Notes under the pieces: generated by a model
Seen by the model: only the letters and a program-made list of their open reading frames with translations
What the model was told of the DNA's origin: nothing
The model's database searches: none
Assembly (NCBI RefSeq): GCF_039862785.1
Contig: NZ_CP156795.1
Span: 992,001 to 1,056,000, forward strand
Reading direction: 5' to 3'
DNA: 64,000 bases
Source: Acinetobacter sp. ANC 7912
Lineage (GTDB): Bacteria > Pseudomonadota > Gammaproteobacteria > Pseudomonadales > Moraxellaceae
Shown here: in pieces, positions 25,932-35,367 of the stretch
Position numbering within the stretch: position 1 is the first letter of the stretch
How the letters are laid out: each line of letters opens with the position of its first letter
Program-made: the position numbers and the translations under genes

Positions 25932-26708
25932 TTAGAGCCATTCCTGGGTATCATCAGCTACCGGCGTGCCTTGAGTCACGTGCATGATCATGGCATGTGC
26001 AATACTGCCCTTAAATGGAATTTCCGGCAGGGCATCGAACTTGAAGAACTGTGCATCGCTGATTTCTTCTTCCTGGAGTTTGATTTCACCAGCAGCATAT
26101 TCTACCTTAAAGGCAATCATTAGGTTGCTTGGGAAAGGCCAAGGCTGACTGGCCAGATACTGGATATTCCTGACCTGAATGCCAACTTCTTCCTGAGTTT
26201 CACGGCGTACTGCTTCTTCCAGGGTTTCACCCACTTCGACAAAACCGGCAATCAGGCCATACATCTGGCTGTTTTTGTTGCGGGCATTTTTAGCCAGCAG
26301 GATTTCATCCTCACCCCGGGTGATTACGGTAATGACACACGGTTGTACACGTGGATACTGGTGATAACGGCACGCTGGACAGACCATGGCATATTCGGTC
26401 GGATGTGCTTCAGTGGGCGTGCCACAGTGGCTGCAGAAACGGTGATTGCGGCGCCATTCCAGTAACTGTACAGCACGGCTGGCCTGTTCAAACTGGGAGG
26501 TATCCCAGTGTTGCAGCAGCTGGCGGATCGGAACGAGCTGGAGACCTTCGGGAATCGGTTCATCCGGGAGCAGGTCACGGGCAATTACCTGATCGCCTGT
26601 GCCGAGCTGAATGTCACTTGCGAGCGCTTCCACTTGTGGAAGCTGGAGGTTTTCATCGACTAAAAGTTGCTGTTGTTGAAAGATATACGCAAGTGACAGT
26701 TTTGACAT
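25932..26708 (-). CDS. nudC: NADH pyrophosphatase / RNA decapping Nudix enzyme
   Basis: Nudix hydrolase of 258 residues that cleaves NAD(H) to NMN and AMP and removes NAD caps from RNA. A four-cysteine zinc ribbon (FCSHCGTP ... CPACRYHQ) precedes the Nudix box GFVEVGETLEEAVRRETQEEVGI, and the NudC signature SQPWPFPSNLM follows 19 residues later. All metal-binding glutamates are present. The start ATG overlaps the stop of the FimL-like gene (TAATG), so the two are coupled, an unusual pairing of RNA/NAD turnover with a motility scaffold. Confidence 0.94.
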   Translation of the reverse strand: MSKLSLAYIFQQQQLLVDENLQLPQVEALASDIQLGTGDQVIARDLLPDEPIPEGLQLVPIRQLLQHWDTSQFEQASRAVQLLEWRRNHRFCSHCGTPTEAHPTEYAMVCPACRYHQYPRVQPCVITVITRGEDEILLAKNARNKNSQMYGLIAGFVEVGETLEEAVRRETQEEVGIQVRNIQYLASQPWPFPSNLMIAFKVEYAAGEIKLQEEEISDAQFFKFDALPEIPFKGSIAHAMIMHVTQGTPVADDTQEWL

Positions 26709-28351
26709 TAGGCTACAGTTTTCAGTTTTTGACTACTGTCCAATGCTACCTCAAACATCGAGTGTAATACAGGCTGTTTGTTCTTTAAATTGTCGATGAG
26801 CATGTCAGCGCTGGCCAATGGATCGAGCACACGATTGACATCTTCAGCGGTTAAAGCCGTTGAAGATGAAACGCGATCCTGGACAAATTCAGCAGCTGTA
26901 TTGAGTGCAGCCTGACCGTTTTCAGCATTCAGGAACAGCAGGGCACCGCCGATTTCACGTAATTGTGCTGGCAGTGTTTCCAAAGTCTGCAGGTTATGAT
27001 CTTGCAGATAATTGGTTAGGGTCTGATTGGCCAGATCAATGACTGCTCTGGTTTCATTCATCAGTACAGCATGAGCTTCATCCAGGCGGTCCAGTGAAAT
27101 GTTCATGTTATGCACACGCAGCTGCAAGCGGCTTGAAGTATGATGACGTTCCAGTACACCTATCGAGTTCATCGCAGACAGAATGACATTCATCAGCTGT
27201 TGTGCAAAACTTTCATCTTTTAGGATTTCAGCTTGGCTTAATGATTCTGCCTGGCGGGTCAGGTCATTCGCCGCTTCAGTTAGGTTCAGTACCTTGAAGA
27301 TATTGGCCATGCTACGCAGCTGCGCTTGCAATTCCTGAGTCTTTTCAGGTGTCATGTTCTGGTAGTTGTATTCAATATCATTACGGATCTGTGCCATTTC
27401 CGTAGTCACCAGTTCACTGATGGTGTGCATGGTTGCAAAGTCAGGACCATACAGATGACGACTGAACACTTCCAGCTGAGTATCGGTCAGCGAATCTTCA
27501 CCAATGTTCAGCTTGCTGCGGATATGATGCGCAACATCATCTTCCTGGCTGATGCACAAGCTCAGGATATTAGCTAAATCAGCAATGTTAGCTTTAAAGC
27601 GGTCTGGTGCATCGAAGTACTGCGCCATGTTGCGTTCAACGCCAATCAGGGTGCGCAGACGCGGGTCATTAATGATGATCGCATCAATGTGATTAAACGC
27701 GACATAGACCAGATTCCAGTACTGCTTGCTTGGATGTTTCTCTGCCAGGCTGCCCAGATAAGCACCGACCAGTTTAATCGCTTGCAGATCCAGATCCGTT
27801 TCTTCCTGTTTTAGGAAACGGTTTAACGACAGTTTGTACAGACGGTGCACATAAGCTGATTTTTCTAAAGATGGTGCTTGTGGCAGATCAAAGTCAGGCG
27901 TGATGCAATCCAGCAGTGGCTCAATATGTTGGCCTTCAGTGGTTAGCGGTTTGCCTAAAGACAGTTCCAGACGATTCAAGGTATCCAGCAGGAATTGTGG
28001 GATACGGACTTCACGCAGACAAATAAATTCGATATAACGCTTCAGCATGGTGGTGCCTTCACTCAGGGCAATCACATCTGCTTTATTGATTTCAGCCGGA
28101 TTGGCCATGATTTTACGCATGAGATCTGCGGAATATTGCGCGACTTTGGACAGGCTAGGCATATCAATCAGTGCCAGTACCTGTGCGCACTGTTCAAACT
28201 GGTTTAGTGCGTCATCGATCCCAAAAGGCAAGGTTTGATCTTCTACCAGTGTACTGACTGCTGATTCAACCAATTTGATCGAATTATCAACCTCATTTTT
28301 TATTATCAGTAAAGCCGTCGGGTCAAAATGTATAGAGGTTTGGTAAGACAT
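26708..28351 (-). CDS. FimL/ChpA N-terminal-like scaffold protein
   Basis: A 547-residue, almost wholly helical cytosolic protein with no membrane segment, no histidine-kinase core and no receiver domain. Size and character, with repeated Hpt-like four-helix segments (for example ALIIKNEVDNSIKLVESAVS and LNQFEQCAQVLALIDMPSLSKV), fit FimL, the Pseudomonas protein related to the N-terminus of ChpA that links the Chp chemosensory system, FimV and adenylate cyclase in type IV pilus control. I see no phosphorylatable HxxxxH-type Hpt histidine, as in FimL. The assignment is by resemblance and length, not by a catalytic motif. It overlaps nudC downstream. Confidence 0.6.
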   Translation of the reverse strand: MSYQTSIHFDPTALLIIKNEVDNSIKLVESAVSTLVEDQTLPFGIDDALNQFEQCAQVLALIDMPSLSKVAQYSADLMRKIMANPAEINKADVIALSEGTTMLKRYIEFICLREVRIPQFLLDTLNRLELSLGKPLTTEGQHIEPLLDCITPDFDLPQAPSLEKSAYVHRLYKLSLNRFLKQEETDLDLQAIKLVGAYLGSLAEKHPSKQYWNLVYVAFNHIDAIIINDPRLRTLIGVERNMAQYFDAPDRFKANIADLANILSLCISQEDDVAHHIRSKLNIGEDSLTDTQLEVFSRHLYGPDFATMHTISELVTTEMAQIRNDIEYNYQNMTPEKTQELQAQLRSMANIFKVLNLTEAANDLTRQAESLSQAEILKDESFAQQLMNVILSAMNSIGVLERHHTSSRLQLRVHNMNISLDRLDEAHAVLMNETRAVIDLANQTLTNYLQDHNLQTLETLPAQLREIGGALLFLNAENGQAALNTAAEFVQDRVSSSTALTAEDVNRVLDPLASADMLIDNLKNKQPVLHSMFEVALDSSQKLKTVA

Positions 28352-28478
28352 TGATCTGCACCTTTCCTAAAGTTTTATCTAATTTTAAGCCCCACTCCCC
28401 AATGGTGGGACCTCTTTCTCATTACTATAACTGAACTGTTATTCTTTTATATATAAAATGTTGCAGGAATGATGGAAT

Positions 28479-29888
28479 TTATTTCGCAAAAAGGCAGGGT
28501 GCACCATGTTTTTCCTCATATTGTTTGACCCAGTTCTCATGTGCTTCTAGTTCCTCGGCAGACGGTAAAATCACCGGCAATTCGATCTCAATCCTGACAG
28601 CGCCTGAGCTGGTGCTTTGTTCTTCGGTATGTGACAGGGCCTCCATATCAAAAGACACCTGTCCACCGGTCATGGCAAGGTAAACATCAGACAGGATTTC
28701 CGCATCGAGCAAGGCACCGTGGAAAGTACGGTCACGCTGTGGAATTTCGTAGCGGCGAACCAAGGCATCCAAGGAATTTTTCTGGCCCGGGTGACGGGAT
28801 TTGGCCATCGCCAGAGTATCAGTGACTTCGCAGACTTCGGATAAAGCAGGGAAGCCAGCACGGGTGAATTCCATATCCAGGAAGTTCATATCGAAGGTCG
28901 CGTTATGCGCGATGATTTCTGCACCTTTCAGATAGTCGAACAAGACTTGGGAAATGTCCTCAAATAGCGGCTTGTCCTGCAGGAATTCATCGGTAATGCC
29001 GTGGACAGTGACGGATTCACCCACTGGTTTTTGCGGATTGATATAGATATGAATCGAGCTGCCGGTCAGCTTACGGTTGATCATTTCGATCGCACCGACT
29101 TCGATAATCCGGTCACCATCCTGATAATAGAAACCGGTGGTTTCGGTATCCAGAATCAGTTGACGCGGGCCATGAGCTTCCAGTGTTGCGGGGGTAATCA
29201 CAATCTGTGGATGCAGCTGATTTTCTATCGAATTTTCTTCAGTTTCAGTGTCATTTTCTAGATTAGTTTCAATTTCTATTTCAGTTTCTTCTTCCATGAT
29301 TTCTATGATCTCCTCTTCCGCCATATCTTCAGCGAGTTCCAGGCCAAACGGGTCGTCCAGCAGCCAGTCCTGTTCAGGCTTTTTTATATCTTGTGCTTCA
29401 TTGCTAGAGGGTTTCTCGAACTGAATTTGTGGCACATGACGGGCAATTCCATTATTTTTTAGGGCCAGATCGGCCCCGAGATTGGCTAAATGATCTGCCA
29501 TTTCATTGCCCGCATGACCGGCATGGCCTTTAATCCAGTTCCATTCAATCTCACGACCTTGGCATACCGCATCCAGCTGTTTCCAAAGGTCCGGATTTTT
29601 CACATCTTTCCAGTTCTTGCGTTTCCAGCCTTCAATCCATTCGGTAATACCTTTTTTGACATAGTTGGAATCGGTCCAGATCACCAGTTTGGTATCTTTC
29701 GGGCAAATGGAAATGCCTTCAATCGCCGCAGTCAACTCCATGCGGTTATTGGTGGTCTGCAGTTCGCCGCCATAAATCTTGTGTTCTTCGGTGCCGGTCT
29801 GAATAAAGGCTCCCCATCCGCCTACAGCGACATCCTTACCATTGCCGCGGCAAGCGCCATCCACGTAGAGTGTGATTGTTTGAGACAT
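28479..29888 (-). CDS. dnaQ: RNase HI fused to DNA polymerase III epsilon (proofreading exonuclease)
   Basis: One frame of 469 residues holds two complete enzymes. Residues 1-150 are RNase HI with Asp10, Glu51, Asp73 and Asp132 (VDGACRGNG, NNRMELTAA, WTDSNYV, GHAGHAGNEMADHLAN). Residues from about 240 on are the DEDDh exonuclease of DnaQ with LILDTETTGFYY (Asp247, Glu249), AHNATFDMNFLD and HGALLDAEILSDVYLA. Between them lies an unusually acidic linker (about 175-225, mostly Glu, Ile, Thr and Asn). In E. coli rnhA and dnaQ are adjacent but separate and divergent. No stop or start separates the halves, so a bifunctional product is expected. The C-terminal tail should bind the polymerase alpha subunit. 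Confidence 0.92.
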   Translation of the reverse strand: MSQTITLYVDGACRGNGKDVAVGGWGAFIQTGTEEHKIYGGELQTTNNRMELTAAIEGISICPKDTKLVIWTDSNYVKKGITEWIEGWKRKNWKDVKNPDLWKQLDAVCQGREIEWNWIKGHAGHAGNEMADHLANLGADLALKNNGIARHVPQIQFEKPSSNEAQDIKKPEQDWLLDDPFGLELAEDMAEEEIIEIMEEETEIEIETNLENDTETEENSIENQLHPQIVITPATLEAHGPRQLILDTETTGFYYQDGDRIIEVGAIEMINRKLTGSSIHIYINPQKPVGESVTVHGITDEFLQDKPLFEDISQVLFDYLKGAEIIAHNATFDMNFLDMEFTRAGFPALSEVCEVTDTLAMAKSRHPGQKNSLDALVRRYEIPQRDRTFHGALLDAEILSDVYLAMTGGQVSFDMEALSHTEEQSTSSGAVRIEIELPVILPSAEELEAHENWVKQYEEKHGAPCLFAK

Positions 29889-30094
29889 AAATCAAATCCG
29901 ATCAAAAAAGAACTAGCTGAACGAGCTATTGTATAACGCAAATACGTTTGAATAATCCATATCAGCGCGATTTTTTAATTTCTTGTAACATTTAACGGCA
30001 AATCGCGGTAAATTATCCGCTTGTGTCGTCGACATGCTTCACTAAAATGGCATATCTAAAAAATAAATTTTATACAAGTTGTTTGGATTTCTTT

Positions 30095-33000
30095 ATGTAT
30101 AAACCAACTGCATCATTGTGGCAGCCCTCGTTACCTTCATTCTTAAAAGTATCCATACTTGGTACAGCACTAGCTTCCTTAGGTTTAACGGGTTGTTCGA
30201 CGACACAAAGTGCAGCAGGTTCCAAACACAAACAGAGCAGTTCTGATTTCTTAGGTGCTGATAGTCTGGATGGTCTGGAAGACCTGTTGTCTGCAACGGA
30301 TATGCGTGCGGTAGAAGGTGACCGCTTACTGATCCTGAAACATGGTGATGTGTGGAAACGCATGACGGTGGGTTTCAAAATGAACCTGGATGTCTGGAAT
30401 CCGCGTATTGATGCCCAGCGGGGCTGGTTTATTTCACGTCAGCCTTACCTCGATCGTTTGAGTGCGCGTGCTTCACGTTATTTGTACCATACCGTGAAAG
30501 AAGCCGAACGCCGGGGTATGCCAACCGAATTGGCCTTATTGCCCGTAATTGAAAGTTCTTATGACCCGGCAGCCACCAGTAGTGCTGCAGCTGCAGGTTT
30601 ATGGCAGTTTATTCCAAGTACTGGCCGTATTTATGGTCTGAAACAAACCTCGATGTACGATGGCCGTCGTGACGTGGTGGAATCGACTCGTGCTGCGTAT
30701 GAATTTTTAGGTGCGCTTTATAATCAGTTCGGTTCATGGGAACTGGCTCTGGCATCTTATAATGCCGGTCCGGGTCGGATCCAGCAGGCGATTAACCGCA
30801 ACAAGGCTGCGGGCTTGCCAACCGATTACTGGTCATTGAAACTGCCACAGGAAACTATGAACTATGTGCCGCGTTTTATTGCGGTGGCGCAGATCATCAA
30901 GAATCCATCCAAATATGGTGTTAGCCTGCCACCAATTGCCAACCGTCCGCACTTCCGTGAAGTCAGTGTCGGTGCAGCGAGTCTGAATGAAATCGCTGCG
31001 ATTACGGGCTTAAGCCGTGCTGAGCTGTATCAGTTGAACCCGGGGCATCGTGGTGACTGGATTGATCCGGAAAGTCCACGCCGTATCCTGATTCCGGCAG
31101 ACCTGAGCCCATCCGTGGATGAAAAGCTGAAAAAATTGCAGTCAGGAAAAGGTTTATGGGCAGGCCCTGCGAGCACTTTACCGAAAAACAATCAGACCAT
31201 TACCCCGGTGAAGACCACACCACCTGTGTTAAATACGGCAACGATTACGCCGTCGAAGCAGACACCGCCAGCACTTACGGCTTCAACCACAATGAAGACT
31301 ACTGTTAAACCTACAAGTACGGCTACTACTCCAGCAGCAACAACAGCAGTGAAGGCAGCAACTACTGCAACAACTGCTGCAGTAACAACTGCAAGCAAGA
31401 CTGCGACCACGACAGCTACAGTTGCAGCATCTACAGCAACACCAAACCTGACTGCACTAAACACCAAGAAAGTGGCGACACCGCAAGGTTCTGCTGCACT
31501 GGCTGAGTTTGCTGCCAAGAGTGATGTGCCAATTCCAAGTGCACCACGTATTCCAGTGGCGGTGACGCCAGTTGAACCGGTAAAACCAATTCAGGTCGAA
31601 CCACCAATTTCCGAAGTTGAACGTCAGCAAATTCTGGCTGCGGTTGCTGCTGAAGAACTGCCAAAGTCGGTAGATGAAATCCTGAAGCCAGTGGCAACGC
31701 CAGCGGAACAAGCAGAAGTGGTTGAAGAGCTGAAAGCGCTGGCGCCTGCAGGAACGGAAATTGTCGATCCTTATGATGGCAAGATCAAGTTGACTGCGAT
31801 TCAGACCAGCCTGTCTGTTGCCGAACAGCAGGGTAAAGAGCTGACTAAAGGTTTCTCTTATCCGAAAGGTGTGGCGGAAAATACCAAGGCGGATTCTGTT
31901 GAAGCCAAGCTGAACCAGGGTAAAAACTACGTCAAGACCGAGTCTGAAGTGGTCGTTGTTCCACCGAAAGGCAATCGCAGTACCTATACCGTATTGCCGG
32001 GCGATACTTTAGCGTTAATCGCGGCAAAGAACGGCGTGAACTGGCGTGATGTAGCGAAATGGAACCAGATCGATCCGAACGCAACCTTGTATGTCGGCAC
32101 CACCATTTACCTGTACGATGCCAAACCGGTACAGGAAACTAAAAAGCCAGCAGCGAAACCTGAAACCTATGTGGTTCAGGCCAATGATTCTCTTACAGGT
32201 GTTGCGAGTCAGTTCGGTCTTACGGTTAAACAACTGGCCGACTATAATGGCCTCAGCACGACAAGTGGTCTTTATGTCGGTCAGAAGCTGTCACTGAAAG
32301 AAACTGCAGCATCCAAAGCTAAAGTGGAAGAAGCGAAAAAAGCAGAATTAACCAAAGTGCAGACCAAGACTTATACGGTGCAACGTGGTGAATATCTGAA
32401 ACTGATCGCGGATCGTTATGCACTATCCAATGCTGAACTGGCTGCATTGACGCCGGGTCTGACTGCGACCAGTAGTTTAATGGTCGGCCAGAAAATCAAT
32501 GTGCCGGTACATGAGGTAGAAACTGCGTCCAGCAACAGCAAGAAAGTTGAGCAGAAGATCGAGAATGTCAAAGTCGATCATATCTCGACTGAAAATCATC
32601 AGGTCAAACGTGGTGAAACCCTGTATAGCATTGCCAGCCAGGCGAAACTGAGTGTCAGCGAACTGGCAGCCTTGAATGGTTTGTCTAGCAACAGTGGCCT
32701 GCGTGTGGGTCAGACTATCAAGATTCCGGCTGGTAGCAAGGTGCCAGATAGCTATACCGTACAGTCAGGGGATACCTTATCCGGTGTTGCCGCCAAATAT
32801 AATCTGACTATGGAGCATCTTGCCAGTCTGAATGGCTTGTCACGTACCGCAGGTTTGCGTGTCGGACAACGTCTTAAATTAACTGGTGAAGTTGAACAGA
32901 CACATACAAGTGCATCTACTACCGAACATGCTGTAAAAGGTGTAAAACCAACTGTACATGTGGTCAAAGCAGGTGAAACTTTAAGTTCGATTGCGCGTCA

Positions 33001-33478
33001 GCATTATCTGCAACTGCAGTATCTGGCGGATTTGAATGATTTAACCACCACCAGCAAGGTGCGTGTCGGCCAGCAGCTAAAAATTGGTTTACCGCCAGAA
33101 ATTGAGGCACGTGCCAACAGTATTCGTCCTGTAACTGCAGCACCGGTAGCGACCAAGGTATCTGCTACTTCTACAAAAGGAACTGAAAGTTATACGGTTA
33201 AATCTGGAGAATCCCTGACTGCGATTGCCAGCCGTTATGGTCTGAGTACAGTTGAATTAGCTGACATGAATAATCTATCTGCCAAAGCAGGGCTGCGTGT
33301 CGGTCAAACCCTGCATGTGCCGAAACGTGTGACCGAGTACAAGATCAAGCGCGGTGATACCTTGATCGGTCTGGCATCGCGTTATGGGGTTGACAGTGGT
33401 ACATTGGCAGAAATGAATGACATGAAGCCAAATACCCAGTTGCGTATTGGTGATGTGATCAAGGTACCGAACCTCTAA
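30095..33478 (+). CDS. mltD: Membrane-bound lytic transglycosylase MltD with eight LysM repeats
   Basis: About 1127 residues, over twice the length of E. coli MltD (452). A lipoprotein signal ends in LTGC (Cys34). The SLT domain follows with PVIESSYDP (catalytic Glu153), AAGLWQFIPSTGRIYGL and SYNAGPGRI. Then come a degenerate repeat (ITGLSRAELYQLNPG), a long Thr/Ala/Pro-rich linker, and eight LysM modules between about residue 630 and the end, for example YTVLPGDTLALIAAKNGV and YKIKRGDTLIGLASRYGV. It cleaves peptidoglycan to anhydromuropeptides at the outer membrane. The start is the ATG at 30095 that gives a proper signal peptide. The yejA start lies 30 bases after its stop, suggesting an operon. 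Confidence 0.93.
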   Translation: MYKPTASLWQPSLPSFLKVSILGTALASLGLTGCSTTQSAAGSKHKQSSSDFLGADSLDGLEDLLSATDMRAVEGDRLLILKHGDVWKRMTVGFKMNLDVWNPRIDAQRGWFISRQPYLDRLSARASRYLYHTVKEAERRGMPTELALLPVIESSYDPAATSSAAAAGLWQFIPSTGRIYGLKQTSMYDGRRDVVESTRAAYEFLGALYNQFGSWELALASYNAGPGRIQQAINRNKAAGLPTDYWSLKLPQETMNYVPRFIAVAQIIKNPSKYGVSLPPIANRPHFREVSVGAASLNEIAAITGLSRAELYQLNPGHRGDWIDPESPRRILIPADLSPSVDEKLKKLQSGKGLWAGPASTLPKNNQTITPVKTTPPVLNTATITPSKQTPPALTASTTMKTTVKPTSTATTPAATTAVKAATTATTAAVTTASKTATTTATVAASTATPNLTALNTKKVATPQGSAALAEFAAKSDVPIPSAPRIPVAVTPVEPVKPIQVEPPISEVERQQILAAVAAEELPKSVDEILKPVATPAEQAEVVEELKALAPAGTEIVDPYDGKIKLTAIQTSLSVAEQQGKELTKGFSYPKGVAENTKADSVEAKLNQGKNYVKTESEVVVVPPKGNRSTYTVLPGDTLALIAAKNGVNWRDVAKWNQIDPNATLYVGTTIYLYDAKPVQETKKPAAKPETYVVQANDSLTGVASQFGLTVKQLADYNGLSTTSGLYVGQKLSLKETAASKAKVEEAKKAELTKVQTKTYTVQRGEYLKLIADRYALSNAELAALTPGLTATSSLMVGQKINVPVHEVETASSNSKKVEQKIENVKVDHISTENHQVKRGETLYSIASQAKLSVSELAALNGLSSNSGLRVGQTIKIPAGSKVPDSYTVQSGDTLSGVAAKYNLTMEHLASLNGLSRTAGLRVGQRLKLTGEVEQTHTSASTTEHAVKGVKPTVHVVKAGETLSSIARQHYLQLQYLADLNDLTTTSKVRVGQQLKIGLPPEIEARANSIRPVTAAPVATKVSATSTKGTESYTVKSGESLTAIASRYGLSTVELADMNNLSAKAGLRVGQTLHVPKRVTEYKIKRGDTLIGLASRYGVDSGTLAEMNDMKPNTQLRIGDVIKVPNL

Positions 33479-33507
33479 AAAATAATAACGATACAGGGAG
33501 TATCTGA

Positions 33508-35349
33508 ATGCCGTTTGCAGTGGCAAAACGCCTGCTTTATCTTGTGGGATGGTCAGTCGTGACTCAGGGGACATGGGCTGCACTGCAGACGACGCCCTAT
33601 ATTGCCATTCATAGCCAGCCCAAATATGTTGGGCTGAGTTATTTGCCCTATGCCAATCCTTCTGCGCCAAAAGGTGGTTATCTAAGTCAAAGTTCCAAAG
33701 GGACTTTTGATAATCTGAACGCTATGAATGGCAAGGGCACCTCTGCAGATGGGGTGCAATATCTGTTTGATAACCTGATGTCGAGTTCACTGGATGAGCC
33801 GGGGGTGATGTATCCCTTGCTGGCAGAGAAAGTTACTTATGATCCCAAGCAGACGGCATTTGTCATTTATCACTTAAATCCGAAAGCTCGTTTTAGTGAT
33901 GGTTCTCCCGTCACTGCGGAAGATGTGAAATTCAGCTTCGATACTTATACGACTCAGGGCAATCCGGGGCTGCAGATGTATCTGTCGGATCTGGCCAAAA
34001 CCGAAGTACTGTCCAAGTATCAGGTCAAGATGAGCTTTAAGTCAGATAACAATTCGGAAATGCCTCTGATTCTGGCGCAAATGCCGATCTATTCAAAAAA
34101 GTATTGGCAGGGCAAGGATTTTACCCGGGTGACCATGCAGCCGATTCTGGGTTCAGGACCCTATCTGATTGAAAGTATTGATGCCGGGCGTAGTATTAGC
34201 TATAAACGCAATCCGAATTATTGGGCCAAAGACCTGCCGGTGAATCGCGGCAAATATAATTTTGACCGGCTCAAGTTTGTCTATTACCGCAATATGGATG
34301 TGGCCTTTGAGGGTTTTAAATCCGGCCAGTACACCCTGCATCAGGAATATACTGCGCGTAAATGGGTCACTGAATACAATTTCCCGGCCATCAAAAATAA
34401 CATGGTGGTGAAATACAAGTTCAAGCACGAAAACCCGATTCCGACCCAGAGTTTTGTGTTTAATACCCGTCGTGCGCCGATGCAGGATATTCGTTTCCGT
34501 CAGGCGCTGACGTATGCTTATGACTTTGAATGGCAGAACAAGGCGCTGTTTTATGGTCAATATCGCCGTCTGCAAAGTTTTTTCTCCAATAGTGAACTGG
34601 AAGCCAAAGGCAAACCCACAGCCGAAGAACTGGCGATTTTAAAACCGCATTTAGCTAAGCTAGATCCGATTCAACGTGCAGGGGTACTGAAAGAATGGAA
34701 ATATTCCGTTTCGGATGCATCCGGATTTAACCGCAACAATTTGCTGATTGCCCGAGAATTACTGTTAAAAGCTGGTTATCGTTATCAGAATATGCAATTG
34801 CTGGATCCGAAAGGAAAGCCGATTCAGTTGGAATTTCTGATTCATCAGGATGGCTTGCAGCGTACCTTGATGCCGTTTATACGCAATCTGAAACGCTTGG
34901 GGATTAGCGTGAATATCCGCCATGTGGATGTGCCACAATATATCGAACGGATGCGTAACAAGGATTTTGACCTGACCACCAATGTCTTGCCGCAATCCTT
35001 AAATCCGGGCAATGAACAATCCCAGTTCTGGGGCAGTGCATCTGCTGATCAGCCAGGGAACTACAATTATGCCGGCATTAAAAATGCGGCGATTGATGAT
35101 GTCATCAACAAGATTATTTATGCGCCAGATCGCAAGGAATTAGTAACGCGAACCCGGGTGCTGGATCGCCTGTTACGGGCTGGTTATTATCAGATTCCGA
35201 CCTATGGCAAGGGCGATAACTGGTATGCGTACTGGAATATGTATGAGCAGCCAAAGGTCAAGCCAAAGCTGGCGGTCGGGGAAGACTTCTGGTGGAGCAA
35301 CCCGAAAAAAGCCGCACAGGTGGCACAATATTTACGCCGTCAAAAATAA
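33508..35349 (+). CDS. yejA: Periplasmic peptide-binding protein YejA
   Basis: ABC-importer substrate-binding protein (SBP family 5), 613 residues against 604 in E. coli YejA. The signal peptide ends near TWA. SBP-5 hallmarks are GGYLSQSSKGTFDNLNAMN, PKARFSDGSPVTAEDVKFSFDTY, ILGSGPYLIESIDAGRSISYKRNPNYW and DIRFRQALTYAYDFEWQN. In enterobacteria the Yej system imports microcin C and various oligopeptides. AGGGAG precedes the start. It heads a tight yejA-yejB-yejE-yejF set directly after mltD. Confidence 0.92.
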   Translation: MPFAVAKRLLYLVGWSVVTQGTWAALQTTPYIAIHSQPKYVGLSYLPYANPSAPKGGYLSQSSKGTFDNLNAMNGKGTSADGVQYLFDNLMSSSLDEPGVMYPLLAEKVTYDPKQTAFVIYHLNPKARFSDGSPVTAEDVKFSFDTYTTQGNPGLQMYLSDLAKTEVLSKYQVKMSFKSDNNSEMPLILAQMPIYSKKYWQGKDFTRVTMQPILGSGPYLIESIDAGRSISYKRNPNYWAKDLPVNRGKYNFDRLKFVYYRNMDVAFEGFKSGQYTLHQEYTARKWVTEYNFPAIKNNMVVKYKFKHENPIPTQSFVFNTRRAPMQDIRFRQALTYAYDFEWQNKALFYGQYRRLQSFFSNSELEAKGKPTAEELAILKPHLAKLDPIQRAGVLKEWKYSVSDASGFNRNNLLIARELLLKAGYRYQNMQLLDPKGKPIQLEFLIHQDGLQRTLMPFIRNLKRLGISVNIRHVDVPQYIERMRNKDFDLTTNVLPQSLNPGNEQSQFWGSASADQPGNYNYAGIKNAAIDDVINKIIYAPDRKELVTRTRVLDRLLRAGYYQIPTYGKGDNWYAYWNMYEQPKVKPKLAVGEDFWWSNPKKAAQVAQYLRRQK

Positions 35350-35367
35350 CAAGGAACAAGACAGCTG

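Noticed and set aside
31192..31711. Ala/Val-rich open frames opposite the mltD linker
   Set aside because: They are the complement of a Thr/Ala-rich low-complexity linker; no start signal.
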